NCBI GenBank assembly: GCA_000611775.1
Contig: KK106981.1
Span: forward strand, 2,603,211 to 2,667,210
Length of the DNA stretch: 64,000 bases
Reading direction: 5' to 3'
DNA from: Umbilicaria muhlenbergii
Lineage: Eukaryota; Ascomycota; Lecanoromycetes; Umbilicariales; Umbilicariaceae
Every line of letters starts with the position of its first letter. The stretch's first letter is position 1. Under the pieces are notes generated by a model. The model did not search any database and was not told the origin of the DNA. It saw nothing but the letters and a program-made list of their open reading frames with translations. Both the position numbers and the translations under genes were made by a program. Below are positions 12,416 through 26,005 of this stretch, piece by piece.

Positions 12416-12643
12416 ATGCTGTCAAGTACTGCTCACTGTGACTCTTGCAGAAGAGCTGAAGTTGATCAGTGCTTCATGTTGCAGATTAATTCAGCCTGCA
12501 CTCATTGCATGTCACTCTGCAATCCTCATGATCAATGCATGATGAAGTCTCTGATCATCACTGCCTCAGTCTCTGAGAGCTCTGATGTTGTTGTTTCATG
12601 CACATGTGCTTATGATGACAGAAGGAATGACAGCACACTGTAA
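12416..12643 (+). other. Cys-rich open frame antisense to element C
   Basis: A 75-residue open frame on the strand opposite to pol, between integrase and the 3' LTR. It contains CDSCRRAEVDQC and then ACTHCMSLCNPHDQC, a spacing of C-x2-C-x7-C-x8-C-x2-C that recalls fungal Zn2Cys6 clusters without matching the exact consensus. It could be a remnant of an extra retroelement gene read from the opposite strand, a captured host fragment, or chance. Function unknown. Confidence 0.35.
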
Positions 12644-15282
12644 ATCTGCTTTTTTTTAATTCTTTTTTATTTTGTTTCATTTAGTATGACATTGTTGTAC
12701 CTGTCATACATATGACATTTTTGTCATACTGTCATACTGTCATACTATTAGTATGTTAATTGCATATAGCACTCAACAGCTGATTAATTCCTCACTGCAT
12801 CATTTTTTACTGATCATTACTGACATCCTTCACACCCCCCGCAGCTGTTCCTCAACGTGAGTCTCATGACATTCACAATGAGGTGATTAGTGTTAATTCA
12901 GTAATCTTGAGGAGCTCATTCAAGCTCTTGCTGTTTTGCTGAAGAGCACTGCTCATGCTCTCTGCATCCTTAATGCTCATCAATCTCATCATCATCAAGA
13001 GTACATTGAACTCTGTGAGTGCTGATGCATTAAGGAGATGAGGTTGAAGGCTTCATTAAACAGCAGTGAAGAAAAGTTTAAGATGATGAAAGACAAGTAA
13101 ATAAATGAGAATGACTTGACATGACACTGATGAGGAATTAAATGCAAGATGTTGATTTTAAGTTCATTTTAATCTTTAAACCTGAAATGAAATGCTTCTG
13201 CACTTGAGTGTTCTCTGCAATGTAACATGTCTGTGATAATGTAGTTCATGCAGTAATCTTATTAAAGATTTCATCATAATGTTGTAATGTCATAACCTCT
13301 GTTGTATTCTTATCATAAGGCACAGGCTCTGTCATAAAAGATCAGGTTAACAAAGCTGACAAAGTTTTCAATTCTTAAGACTCATGACTTTTGTGACAGC
13401 TTCTCAATCAACCTTGAAGAGTCATATCTTAAAGCTCATGACTTTTGTGACAGCTTTTTAATCAACCTCAAAGGGTCACATCTTAAGACTCATGACTTTT
13501 GTGACAGCTTCTCAATCAACCTTGAAGGATCACATCTTAAGACTCACTTGAATTTTAATTTGTCAAGGTTGTCAGCATGAAATTTTCACATTTTTATCTT
13601 TACATTGCAGATGAAGTGTGTTGATTCTCATGTGTCATCTCACACCTGATTCATCAGCTTTCATTTAATGAGGTATTGAAGCCTGCTGTCATGAACACAG
13701 TTATTCACAATTGCCTCAACTTCTCACTTATCATCTCAGTTGAGTAGTAGGTCTTTTCCTGCTAATGCAGAGAACATATAACATGTGCCTTGAAATGACT
13801 TCAATAGAGTGACATTGAACATGTTATAGATATTTCAATCCTCTGAGAAGTCAAGTTCATATGATGATCAACTTATCACACATCATATCTTGAATGAGTT
13901 GAGTTTTTTTCAATGCAGTTTCTTCATCTGCTTGTTCACTGACACATTTTTTTCATTGATCAGTACTAAATCACCTTCTTTGAATATTATCTCTGTTCAG
14001 CATTGATTATAATAATTTACATATGTCTCATTAACCTGTCATAGCTGCTCTTAAGTTGTTGCAATTTGATCTTGAAGCTGCTGTGCATCTGCATAAGGTT
14101 TTATTTGTTCATGTGAGTGTTGTATAAGTGATCTACTTAGGCTCATCTGAGGTCTCACTTTAAGTTAAGTTGAAAGGGGCTCTTTTCTGTAGCAGCATGT
14201 ATGAAGTTGTTGTATGAGAACTTCATGCAGAGTAGAAGCTTAACTCAGTCCTCTTACTACTCATTAATGAATATGTGTAAATACATCTTCAGGGACTGAT
14301 TCTGCCTCTTTGTTTGATCATCAGTTTGCGGGTGAAAAGCTGTTGACATGTTATGACAGCATCACATGTGAAAGCAGAAGCTGATTCATTGCTTCAACAT
14401 AAAAAACTTGTCTCTGTCTGTGATTAAAACTTTTGACACATCATGATGCTTGATAATGTCCTGAATAAACACTTCAATGAAGTCAGCAACTGACATTGTC
14501 TTCTGTACAGAAATATAATGAGTCATTTTAATCAACTTATCAATTATGATGAGGATTGAATTTCATGTCATACTTTCATATGTGCTGCTCAGTGGCAGGT
14601 TCATAATGAAGTTCATTGTCACTGTATGTCATGACACTTCTGAGACTGGTAATGAGTTTAATAATTCATATGATTTGTGATGAGCTGACTTCACCTTTTG
14701 ACATTCAACACAGTCATGACAGTAATATCATATATCTCTGACAGCATCAGGTCAGTCATAAGATCACTGCATTAATTCTGTAATTCTTGACTTCCTGAAA
14801 TGATCTGCAAAGACATCATCATGAAATTGACTGATCATCACATTGTGAAGGGCAGAGTTCTGTGAAATGTAAATCTTATCATTATAATATATGACATCCT
14901 CAATTTCCTCTCAACATTTCATTATGTCAGAGAGTATTGTTGTCATATTTGTCATTTCTGACTCAGTCAAGTTGTTTTTATCCTTGAGAGGGGTAGCTAA
15001 TCCCTGTCATACTCATCATACTAAACTATCTTTCAACTGTTTAATATGAATTGTACATTTAAGTTGTTTGATAAACATTCTTATATAAGCTGTTATCTCC
15101 TCATTTAGGGGTGAGTGAGTAGACATGAGCTGAAGCGCTTTAACAGTGTCAACAGAAGAAGTGTTATCCTCAATTTAAAGATTAATAAAAATGTGACTTG
15201 TGTCACTGTTCATAATTACAGTGCTTGCTGCATTATTCTTAATTGAGTGCTGCTCAGATTCTGCATACTCAGGTTTTCTCAT

Positions 15283-15738
15283 TCAGTCATGACTTGCTTC
15301 TTGAGCATATAGGTCATGAACTGCTGATGTTTCAGTCATATCATCAACTTCAGTATTCATTATATTAATATGTTCATCACGGCTTGCTTCTTGAGCATGT
15401 AAGTCATGAACTGCTGATGTTTCAGTCATGTCGTCAGCTTCAGCATATGTCATATTGATATATTCATCATGACTTGCTTCTTGAGCATGTAGGTCATGAA
15501 CTGCTGATGTTTCAATCATGCTGTCAACTTCAACATATATTGTATTGACATATTCATCACAGCTTGCTTCTTGAGCATGTAAGTTATGAACTGCTGATGT
15601 TTCAGTCATGTCATCAGCTTCAGCATATGTTGTATTAACATATTCATCACAGCTTGCTTCTTGAGCATGTAGATCACAGACTGCTGATGTTTCAATCATG
15701 CTGTCAACTTCAATATTCATCATACTCATATTATTCAT
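15283..15738 (-). repeat. Five-unit 90-bp tandem repeat in element C pol linker
   Basis: The units start near 15,291, 15,381, 15,471, 15,561 and 15,651 at an exact 90 bp period. The minus strand is open through all five, encoding 30-residue units with the core ETSAVHDLHAQEAS followed by HDEYIN. It is acidic, lies between the RNase H and integrase regions, and varies between units mainly by transitions. A coding minisatellite within a retroelement fossil. Confidence 0.85.
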
Positions 15739-16674
15739 TGTGACAGGTATGACATTCTTTTGTTATAACCTCTGTCATACTGAGCGTCTTGACTGCAGTG
15801 TCATTGCAGCAAGCATGTATAATTTCTTCTGCATTGACTTATAGTCCTTGCTTCCTAAATGAAAGGACTGTCACATTATTTCAGCAGCAGTTAAGGTACT
15901 GACAGCTTTCAGCAGTTCATAATCAGGTCATTTTGATAAATCATCAACAGAGTTCTTCTTGTCCTCTTAATATGTGATCTTAAAGTCATATTCAGTGAGC
16001 TGCCTTCATGTGAGGTTTGAGGTAGTCATAAATCAAACAAGGTTTACATGATCAGTCAATATGATGATCAGGTGCTTAATGCCTCAACAGTAATGTCATT
16101 AATGATGTATGATTTTCATGATGACAAGGAGCTCTTGCTCATTTATATCATATCAAGTCTCAGTATCTAGCAGCTTCTTACTGTAGTAAGTAATTAATAA
16201 TCAGTGCAATTGATCATCAACCTTGAAGCATTGCATCAAGATTTCATCAATTGTGAATTCAGAGGCGTTCATTTCAACCCTCATGAGTTTGTTTTCATTG
16301 AAATAATGTAGTAATGAAGCACTCATGAAGGTCTTCTTCAAAGCATTAAATGCTTTCAATGTGACTTCTGAAAGTGAAAAAGAGGCAGGTATGATGTTTT
16401 CTTGTTGTAACTTTTCTCTGACTTGCAGATTACATGCTGAATACTTTGTATTAAACCTTCACAATGAGGTCAGGCTGTTCCACTTTTCTTTAATAACAGT
16501 TCATTGAGATTAAAGAGGAGATGTTAATGTATCCTCAGTCTTCTTTTTATTCTTTCCTGTTTTCAGGAGATTTAACAGTGATGTTGTTATACAGCAATAA
16601 TTTTTTATGAACCTTCAGAAGAAGTTCACAAAGCTTAAAAAGACTTGCAGTTCATGAATGTTCACTGAGGGTAG

Positions 16675-16974
16675 TCATTTTTTGACAGCATGAATTCTTT
16701 CTGAACTCATATGTATGCTTTCAGTATTGATCTTAAACCCTAGGAAGTTCACTTTCATTGCATTGAATGAGCATTTGCTGATCTTAAGGTGAAGATCATG
16801 ATGTTGTAATGCAGTTAATACTTGTTGTACATGCTCCTCATGTTTGAATTCATTCTTGCTGAAGATCAGGATATCATCTAGATAAATCATGCAAATTATA
16901 TCAAGGAACTCATCAAGAGTCTTATCAATAAAGGCCTGAAACATAGCAGGAGCATTCATGAGACTGAAAAGCAT
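16675..16974 (-). pseudogene. Reverse transcriptase palm fragment of element C
   Basis: 99 residues, the best preserved RT stretch in the window: SLMNAPAMFQAFIDKTL, then the catalytic motif MIYLDDILIFS, then CSFNAMKVNFLGFKI. Clearly Ty3-type. Upstream pol continues at 17,185-17,592. Confidence 0.9.
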
Positions 16975-17184
16975 GATAAGATATTTAAACAGGCTGAATC
17001 ATGTTCAGAATGCTGTTTTTCACTCATCTTCACACTTGATTAATATTCAATTATATGCATTCTTGCAGTTCAGCTTAGTGAACTTCTTAGCTCCTTGAAG
17101 ATGATTCAACATATCTGATATGAGTGATAGAGGATATCAGTTCTTAATGATAATGTCATTTAATCACTTATAATTAATGACTAG

Positions 17185-17592
17185 TCACAGGCTTTCATCT
17201 GATTTAAGCATGAACATGACAGGTGAAGCTGCAGATGATATTAATTTACAAATTATGTTTACCTTCATAACATCATCTAAATATACTTTCAGTACATCAA
17301 GCTCAGCTGAAGACATTGAGTATAACTTTCTGAATGAGGATTGCTGCTCTGATTTCAAGTCAATGACATGATCATGTGAATCTCTCTCAAGCAGAGTTTG
17401 CTTCTCAGCTGCCTGAAATATGTCTGTGTACTCATGATATTCAGATGATAATGTGTCATACACATCACTACTTCTGTTATACTGTAATGAGTTCATCTGA
17501 AGGGTATATTTTTTCATATCAGTCACTAAGTCCATCAGCCCTATGAAGTGATCAATAATAATGAGGTTGTTCATACATAGAACATTCTTCAA
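17185..17592 (-). pseudogene. RT amino-terminal fragment of element C
   Basis: 135 residues with LSSEYHEYTDIFQAAEKQTL and HDHVIDLKSEQQ, the acidic approach to the RT fingers in Ty3-like pol, ending in SPVMFMLKSDESL. It is adjacent to the palm fragment at 16,675. Confidence 0.75.
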
Positions 17593-19502
17593 TACCTTTT
17601 TTTCATTAATGATGAATATTTAATGCATGATAATATGTCTTGACTTCCTTCATAGGAATTTACCTGTATCATAGTAGTGATTTGAGTTTGCATGTACTAG
17701 AAATGATAGCTTGAGGACAAAAGAAGCTGATGTGTTGTCTTGTGTGATAAAGAAGTAATTGCTATAGTGGTAAGAGTAATCATCAGTGTCATACATTGTT
17801 ATCATCAGTATGACAGACTCTGATAGCTCAATCACATTACCTCATGCATTACCTTGAGCCTCATAGGATTCAGTCAGTAGAGACAGCTTATTGACAACAT
17901 CTCATGTGATTATATTGCCCTGACTGCCGTTGTTGATAATATATGAATATTGTGAGGATTTGCTTGTCATATCACTCATTGTTGTTATGTGCAGTTCCAC
18001 CTCTAGCTGCCCTGATATCAGATGTGAGATATCATCAATAATTAATAATAAGACAAACTGAAGGTGATTCATGAATCATTTATTCACATTAACTGTGATG
18101 AAGACAGCTGTAGATCATTCAGTCATATAATCATTTATTCAGTGACTGATGACTTCACATTTAATGCAGAGACCTGCTGACCTTCATGCATTCACTTCAT
18201 TCCTTGAGATGAAGTCTCCTTGTCAGCGTGAGGGGGTTATGAATATTCATGTCATCATTGTAGTTGCTCCTTCAGTGATTGATATATGATTGAGATTCTG
18301 ACTCTGATTGCAGCCACTTTCACAGTAGAAACCTCATGAGTTGTTTTCTCTTTCACAGCTGAATTGAGTGAATTGAGTGCAGATTGTTTATTATTTGATG
18401 AGAGATTTTTTTCTGTCATAATATGACATCTGTGTCATTCTTTTGTTGTTATTGTCAGTTTTGCTTTAATGATCCTTTTTGGTGTCTGAGCGGCTTCAGA
18501 ATGATTCATGATTAATGATGATGTCAAGATGTGTTGAAATTTCCTGCACTGACTATCTTGCAACCTGCGTCAGATCTCAACATCATAGTTCAATTAAAAC
18601 ATGATGAGGAAGCCTTGATCATCAGTGATTTTAAATGAGCATTTCACTGATTTCCTTATGTGAAGCTGAAAGGAAGCAGTAGAGTTCTGATAATTTATTA
18701 TATCAGAAGATGATTATATCATGACTGCAGAGTTCAGCTGCATTGAAGATGATGATATTTCATTCATTCATGTCTTCATCAGAGGATAGATTCTTCTTTA
18801 AAATTTTTAAAAAGTTGTTGTAAATAATTCAAGTGTAATCATGCTGCTTCTTTTGCTTTCATCAGTTGCTTATGATTATTTTCTCAAGGTAAATGCCTGC
18901 TCAGATGATGAAATCTCATTTGATAGAAAATTGCTCTGACATCAGCTCCTGATTCTGATTGATTTCATTCAAGTATTCTTGAAGTTTTCATCTCATGACT
19001 TTAACACCTCCTGCATAAAGATGAGGCTCTCATGACTTTATAAGGTGTTGAAAAGGGGGAGGTGTGATATCTGTCATAATTTAACATCATAATTCATGTG
19101 ATGAACCTGCATCATTTCTTGAGTTTATCATAGTTGAAGGATCTTCTTGCAGATGTTGATTAAGCTCTCAGAGCTTCCTTTTATTATCTTTAAACTCAAT
19201 TTCTTGTCATACTCATCATAATTGTAGTCACTGACACTTGATGACTTCTTGATTGTGAGCAGTGACTGCTTCAAGATTATTAATGAAGTCATCAGAGTTA
19301 CCTGCATTGATATGTTCATTGTTGTCATTGATGATGTCAGAAGCAGGAGTGTCAACAGTTAATAATGTAAACTTGTTAATTAAAGGCCCTGATTCAGCTT
19401 GATTGACTGTTTCACTGACTTGATGAGATTGAAGTGTTGATGCCATCATGTCTTATTTGCTTTCAACATGACCGTTCGCCTGAAGGTACTGAGTGATCAG
19501 TA

Positions 19503-19791
19503 TGTAAAAAAGTGAGTATATGATGATTGTTGTAATGATGTTTGAACAGGGTGTCACAGGCAGTAAAGTCATGATAAAGTTAATGCAGTGATTATACATC
19601 TTCTATTTGATGATCAAACTGATCACTGAGGAAGCAGGTTTCTGCACTTCCTTGTGAAAAGTTTTCACTTGATGTCAAGGCGTTAAGCGCTGAGTCATCA
19701 TATTTAAGTTATAATGTCATATCATAGTGTCATATTATAGTGTCATATCATAGTGTTGTACTGTCATACTATATATATGGTGGCCCTGACA
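19503..19791 (-). repeat. LTR of element C (5' LTR)
   Basis: 289 bp partner of 11,327-11,615. Where the left copy reads GTTGTA three times, this copy reads GTCATA at the homologous sites (CA at 19,718, 19,731 and 19,744). Confidence 0.9.
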
Positions 19792-19796
19792 GTAAG

Positions 19797-21400
19797 TTGA
19801 AAAAAAAAAATTGTTGCAGAGCTCATTAAAACTCAATGAGAAAAAAAGTCTCCCTTCACAAGATGTTTGTGAAGTTGTAATTAATTTATACATTGATTTA
19901 ATGTTCATGATGATTATTATTTATTTGTGAGCCTGTTCAGCTGTTCATGAGGTCATTCAGATTCACTTTGTTAAACATCATGAATGACTCAGCTTACATC
20001 ATAAGGTCAGAGTTTTTGCTGTTAATAATTTTTACAACTTCAATCCTCTCACCTCTTATTAAGTAAATTTATAATAATGATTCTTGTAATACACTCTTGT
20101 AATATTTGCTCTCATGATACTTGTCTTCATGATGCTTGCCTTTATGATACTTGCCTTCATAATGCTTTTTTATTAACAGTGATACAGCTCATCATGTTTC
20201 ACATTAATTATATAATTAATGTTTTTAAATAAATCATTTATGATTTTTATTTGTTTCCTTCCTTTGTACAGGCTGTTGACAGAGCCTCATGCAATCATAC
20301 TTCTCATGAGGTAACTTTTCATGAGAAGGCTCAACTTCATGATTATATCATCTTGCAGCAGCTTATTTAACTTATTAATTATGAATAAAATTATAAAGTG
20401 ATCTGTAAGTATTCTTCATGATCACTTTTTATGAGAACGCTTCATGACTGATCTTCATGATAATAATCATAAAGATTAAAAATATTTTCTCTTAAGTCTG
20501 TGAGTCATGTGTCACTGCTGCTGTAAACTGTGATTTTAATCATTTTGAGGGTTGTTTCCTCTCCCCTCATGCAATGAAGTGCATGAAGTGTCATCAGCAC
20601 ATAAACAAGACCTGTATCTTCTTGTGTATAATTTTATGATGCATTTTTGTAAAGCACTTTTGATTAACTGTGTTGCAGCTCTGTTTTTATCATCTTCAAC
20701 TTTATCTTCTTCCTTTGTGCTGTCTTCTTCACAGAAATTAAGTTTATCTTCATTTTTATCTTCACTCCTGCTCAACCCTGACCCTGAGGGTTACAAGAAG
20801 GCGTGCAAAGCATGTAAGCAGAAGAAATGCTGAGTGAGCAGAGCTCATAAAGCTGCTGTAATCACTGCTTAAGATTGACACTGCTGTGAAGATGAAAGCT
20901 CATGAGCTTCATTGAAGAGAAATACTGCTGTGACAAACTGATGATGATTAAAACATTTAAATTCTTTTAAAGGTAAATATCAGCTCCTGTGAGAGTTTAT
21001 TCCTCACAGGAGTTTAACTCTGAGTTGAATCTCTTCATGATGTTAAAGATTAATAAGTCTTGACAGGTTAAAGTCAGCATAATTCATTTCTTCATGAGCT
21101 TTCAAGCTTTGTGAAGTGATTTCACTTTTAATCCTCTGATAGCTTAATGCTCTGAGGAGCAGAAAAGACCTTAGCCCTTTATTTAATTTTCTCATGAATA
21201 TGTATCAGCATTGATTATGACTCACAAAGCCTCAAAGAAGTTCTCATGAAACTTTTTAATTAATTTCTTAAAGTTGCAGATGTTATTTACAAGCTTTTAA
21301 ATGATCTCTGAGGATTTCTTTCACACAATGCAGTATTATAAGACAGGTTTATCCTCAGAGCTGATCACAATTCATGAAGCTGTTATAATCTCAACCTCTC
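19797..21400. other. Family B internal region between the C insertion and integrase
   Basis: This is the 3' third of the minus-strand B element. On the plus strand, 20,552-20,833 is open for 93 residues and ends in YKKACKACKQKKC, again a Cys-rich patch antisense to pol. The opposite strand of the same segment is also open and acidic. Neither is recognised. A long A run lies at 19,800-19,812. Confidence 0.35.
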
Positions 21401-23579
21401 ACTCTTTTTCAGTTGAGTTTTTTGTGAGGTGAAGTAATTTAAACTCTGATGTATTCTCACCTGCTCATGATTTATGATCATGAAGCAGGTTAACATGAAA
21501 CACATTATGAATATAAAGTTCTTTCAGTAGTTTCAGTTGATAAGCAACATTCTTAATCTTCTTTATAATCTGAAAGGGTTCATAACACTGTTAGTTCAAC
21601 TTTCATAATAATCACTTCAGTGTTATGTTCTTAACCTTTAATCAGATTAACTATTCAACTCTATAAATCACATCAAGGTGAGATTAATTATAATGATTAA
21701 CTTGATACTCTTGAGACTTCATAAGAGCTCTGCAGACTTTTATTTAAGTTTTATGAAAACACTTTACAAGCTGCTCAGCTTCAGTGATAATTTCTTTAAC
21801 TGTAAAGTACTTCATGAGTTCCTCTGCAGTGAGCATATTCAATCTAGGTATGAAGTCATAAATAACCTCAAATGATGCCTTTTCAGTAAAAGAGTGTAAG
21901 CTCATGTTATACATAAACTCAGTTAATATTAAAAGTGAGGCTCAATTGTTCTGATAATAATTAACATAACTTCACAGGTACTGTTTCAGCATGTTATTTT
22001 ATTATTCAGTCTGCTTATCAATTTGTGAATGAAAGGCAGTGCTCAATTAATGATTAATCTTCAACATGAACATTAAGTTGACTCAGAGTCATGAGGTAAA
22101 AACAGATTCATGATCTGAAATTAAAGTTTAAATGACTTCATATAATTTAACAATCTCTTTAATAAAGGTTTTTATAAATTAATCAGCAGTTCAGTCCTTC
22201 CTGATTAAAGTATAATGTGTTATTTTTGAGAATTTACACATTATCATTAATATGACATCTTACACACCCTCATAAGCATAACTCTCTGAAAGATTAATTA
22301 TAAAGTTTAAGATAAGTATCTCTCAAGGTTTCTTCAGGATAAGTATGAGCTGTAATAATTTAAGTTATCTTTTATGAATGACTCTTACTCTCTGACAGAC
22401 AAGATAAGAATTGCAGTATTTCTGAATTTACTTCTGCATGTTCAGTCAGTAGTACTTTGCACATATCAGAGCAAAGGTTTTCTCTGTCATGAGGTGACTT
22501 GCAAGTGACTCATCATGATGCTTCTTAATAATCTCAAGTCATAACAACTTCACATGAGGTATATAAAGCATTGAGTTAAAGTATAAAAGATCATCTCTTC
22601 ATGATCAAAGTAAGTAAAAACTTAACATTTTTAAATTAACTTCATGAGCAGTGATCTGTTTCAGCATATACTTCATGAGAAGATCAATCTGCAAGAATTC
22701 AGATAATATTTTAATAAGAGAGATATTAACCTCTTTATAAGATTCTTTATTTAAAACAGCCTCAGAAGCCTGTTTCTGTTGATTTCACTGTTAAAGACTT
22801 GTTGTGCCTGCAATTAATACCTCATAAAAGTGTACCTTCTGAGTTAATAAATCATCTTTAAATTTAACTGAAATTAAAACTACTGTCAGAAACAGTACTT
22901 GTTGTAATATTAAAATATCCTCAGTCTGATTCTCTTGTTTCACTTCATATTAATGATCAGGCCTCTGTGAAGAACTGTTAATAGAATTCACATTTCTCTT
23001 TTAATAAATAATAATAAAATCATAAGTTGATAAATTCAATGCTCATTGAACCTGTCTTCATGAGAGCTTATGAGTAATTATAAAGCTTCACAAGCTTAAA
23101 TGATCTGATAATACCTCAACTGAATGAGTGAATTCTTTTAAATAGTGCCGTCAATGACAAAAACTCTCAACTATCATAAGCAGTTTTTCATCATGAGTTT
23201 TATACTTTCATTTCATGAGTATCATCTTTCATGAGAAATAGGCTATAACTCTTCACTCATTAAGATGCTTTTGTGAGAAAATGCTTAAAATTGCATACTC
23301 TGAAGCATCTGTTTTAAGCTGTATTGATAATATGATATTAAAATGCTACAGGAACAGAGCAGTAGTGAAAGTTTACATAAAAATTTTAAAAGCAGTTTGC
23401 ATCTTTGAAGACAGAAAGCTTACTCTCTGTGAAATTAACTTCTTATTTAATTTTGCATTAAACCCTTCAGTGGTCTTTATGAGAGATGCAGTAATACATG
23501 AGAAGCTCTGTATGAACCTTCAGTAATAATTCATGAAGCTCAGAAATGTTTACACTTCATGTATATTTTCTGACTTTGA

Positions 23580-23897
23580 TCAGTTGATAATGATGAATAT
23601 GTGATTCATCTTCATTTCAACCCCTGTATTTATGATAACATATCTCAGGAAGGGCACACGCTTCACATTAAATAAATATTTAAAAAGCTTTGTGAACAAC
23701 TCTGTCATGAGTAAAGTTTTCAAGATAATCTGAATATGCTGTTCATATTGACTCTCTTTCATTGAGTAAATCAGGATATCATTCAGGAATATAATCATGA
23801 AGATGTTTAAATGTTCATGAAGAACTTCATGAATGTAAGACTGAAAACTCACAGAAGCATTGATAAGCTCAAAAAATATAATTAAATATTCATACAA
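23580..23897 (-). pseudogene. Reverse transcriptase fragment of family B
   Basis: 105 residues with IIFFELINASVSFQSYIHEV, then a catalytic-motif region IIFLNDILIYS. It has Ty3-type order and confirms that the outer element is separate from the nested one. Confidence 0.8.
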
Positions 23898-26005
23898 TTT
23901 GTACCTGATATAAAATGCTGTCTTTCACTCATCATCCTCATGTATATGAATGTGATAATAAGTGTTTTTGACATCAATCTTCATAAAGATCTGAGCATCA
24001 TAAACATGATTCATGATCTCATTAATTAATGATAAAGAGTATCAGTTCTTTTAAGTAATAATATTTAATCTCTGATAATTCATGCAGAGCTGCAAGCCTT
24101 CATCATTTTTAAATGCAAAGAGCACTGATGCTCCTGTAGAAGATTATGATGATTGAATAAATTCATTCATGAGATTGATATTTAAATACTTCTGTAGTAC
24201 AGTCAACTCCTTCATGAAAAGATTGTACATAAAGTTAAAAAATGATGTTGTCTTCTTCAACAAGTTAATTGAGTGATCTTCTTTGCAATGAGGAGACAGA
24301 GTTTTCACTTAAATCTTTAAAAAGACCTTCATAAAGCTCTTGTAAACTTCAGAAATCAGATTCATGAAGTTTTTTAATTCATTAAGATTTATTACCTGTA
24401 ATCTCTGCATCATGTAATTCATCTTAAGGTCTTTAAGTTTTCTCACAAGGCCTTTTATGATGATCTTTTTTAACAGTGAAGTTGTTAAAAAGTTCTCTGC
24501 ATCTGATCTTCATTGTACTGTAAGATTAGTGAAGTCAACCTTCAGATTATTTCATCATAATCATGATAATTTTAAGATCACTGACATCTTTAAGTCAGCA
24601 GAGGTAAAAGGTTCATGAGTTTATTTTTAAACTTTAAAAGAGTCTTGAACCTCTACTACTTCATGATAAATAAAATAAGTCTGCAAGGTATCTCCTTCAG
24701 CATGATGAAGTGATAACATTTTAAAAATTGAAGATAAGCCCTTCACAATATCCTTGCAAAGGAGATTGAGGTCATTAATATTGTTAAGAACAGTTGAAAG
24801 TGATTTTTCTGCAAGATGTATTATGAATCATAACTGTGTCTTCATTTTAAATAATGCACTCTTCTTTAATCTTGACTTCATGATGATCTTCATGATAATC
24901 TCAGAGACTGCTGTGACATGATTACTGTTGTTAACTGAATCACTTAATAAAGTCTTGCTCACAGTGTTGTCTGATATCTTCTTAAAACAGTTCAGTTCTT
25001 TATGTCTGCACTTATCACAGTAGTTGCAGTCTTTATTAAAGAATGCTCCTCATGAAGATTTTAAATCATGTGATGTAATGATGATAAATGTTATAAATTT
25101 ATGATTCTTCTGCTTCATGATGTTCACAGAAGTGCTTTCACTGAAGTCATTATTCACAGTTGTTGCTTATGAGTGAGTTTCAGTCCTGATGCTGAGATGA
25201 AGTTTCTTCATGAGTGTAATCAAATCTTCACAAGAGTTTAAAAACACAGAGTGTTTATAAATCTTCTGCTTCATGATGTGATTTAAACCCTTGAAGAAGA
25301 TCATTAATTGAATTTAATGATAATCCTTCACCTCATTTTTTATTTAAATCAGAAGTTCATCTGACCTGCAAAGATACTCATCATCAGATTCACTGCTTAA
25401 CTTGTGATAATTTATTTAATTCATTCATGTATTATACACTTGATTATCACAATTTTTTAAAAGAGACTTTAAAAAGTTCTTTTAACTTTCTCAGGTATCT
25501 TTCAAGCTCTTTTTTTCATGATGTGTGACTCATCATTTCATGATTTTGTAGTTCAGATAATGATTTAACACTTTAAAACAGAGCTCTGCAGGAAGGTGCT
25601 CAATTTAATGTACATATTATTAAAAGTGAGGATAATCCTTCATACAGTAAAGGTTTTTATCTTTGACTCACTTTTTATAACAGGTGTGTTTCAGAGTTGA
25701 AGATGAATTTAATGTAAACTGTTCATGAATTTTAAGCTCAATCTGCTTAGTTTGTTCCTTCTCACTCATGAGTTGAATCTTCACAAGTTGAATTCTGATA
25801 TTCATCATGATGAACTCCTCAGAGAATGTAGGAGTGATGTGTCATGACTGAGAATTAAAGATAATAAAATCATCTTAAATTGTTGCTTGTGAGGTTTCTG
25901 AAGTGATTAATGAAACTATTGTGAAGACTCACTGATTAAGGAGTTTATGAGTTTTTAATCATTCTTGCTGAACAGCATCCTTACAATGAATTGAAGCAAT
26001 AAAAC

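Larger units (their letters stand above)
11327..19791 (-). mobile_element. Full-length Ty3-like element, family C, nested in B
   Basis: An 8.47 kb element with two direct 289 bp LTRs (11,327-11,615 and 19,503-19,791) and the duplication GTAAG (11,322-11,326 and 19,792-19,796). Pol is on the minus strand: RT 16,675-17,592, RNase H about 15,950-16,350, a repetitive linker 15,283-15,738, integrase about 13,900-15,000; the gag region is about 17,900-19,450. About 2 kb between integrase and the 3' LTR is extra sequence with a Cys-rich frame on the opposite strand. The element is structurally whole; several stretches remain open but the coding region as a whole is broken. Confidence 0.9.

Noticed and set aside
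15283-15738. CRISPR-like array
   Set aside because: The 90 bp units are contiguous and coding, without unique spacers, in a eukaryotic retroelement.
20536-20775. Host gene for an acidic protein on the minus strand
   Set aside because: Lies inside element B in simple purine-rich sequence that is open on both strands; no host features.
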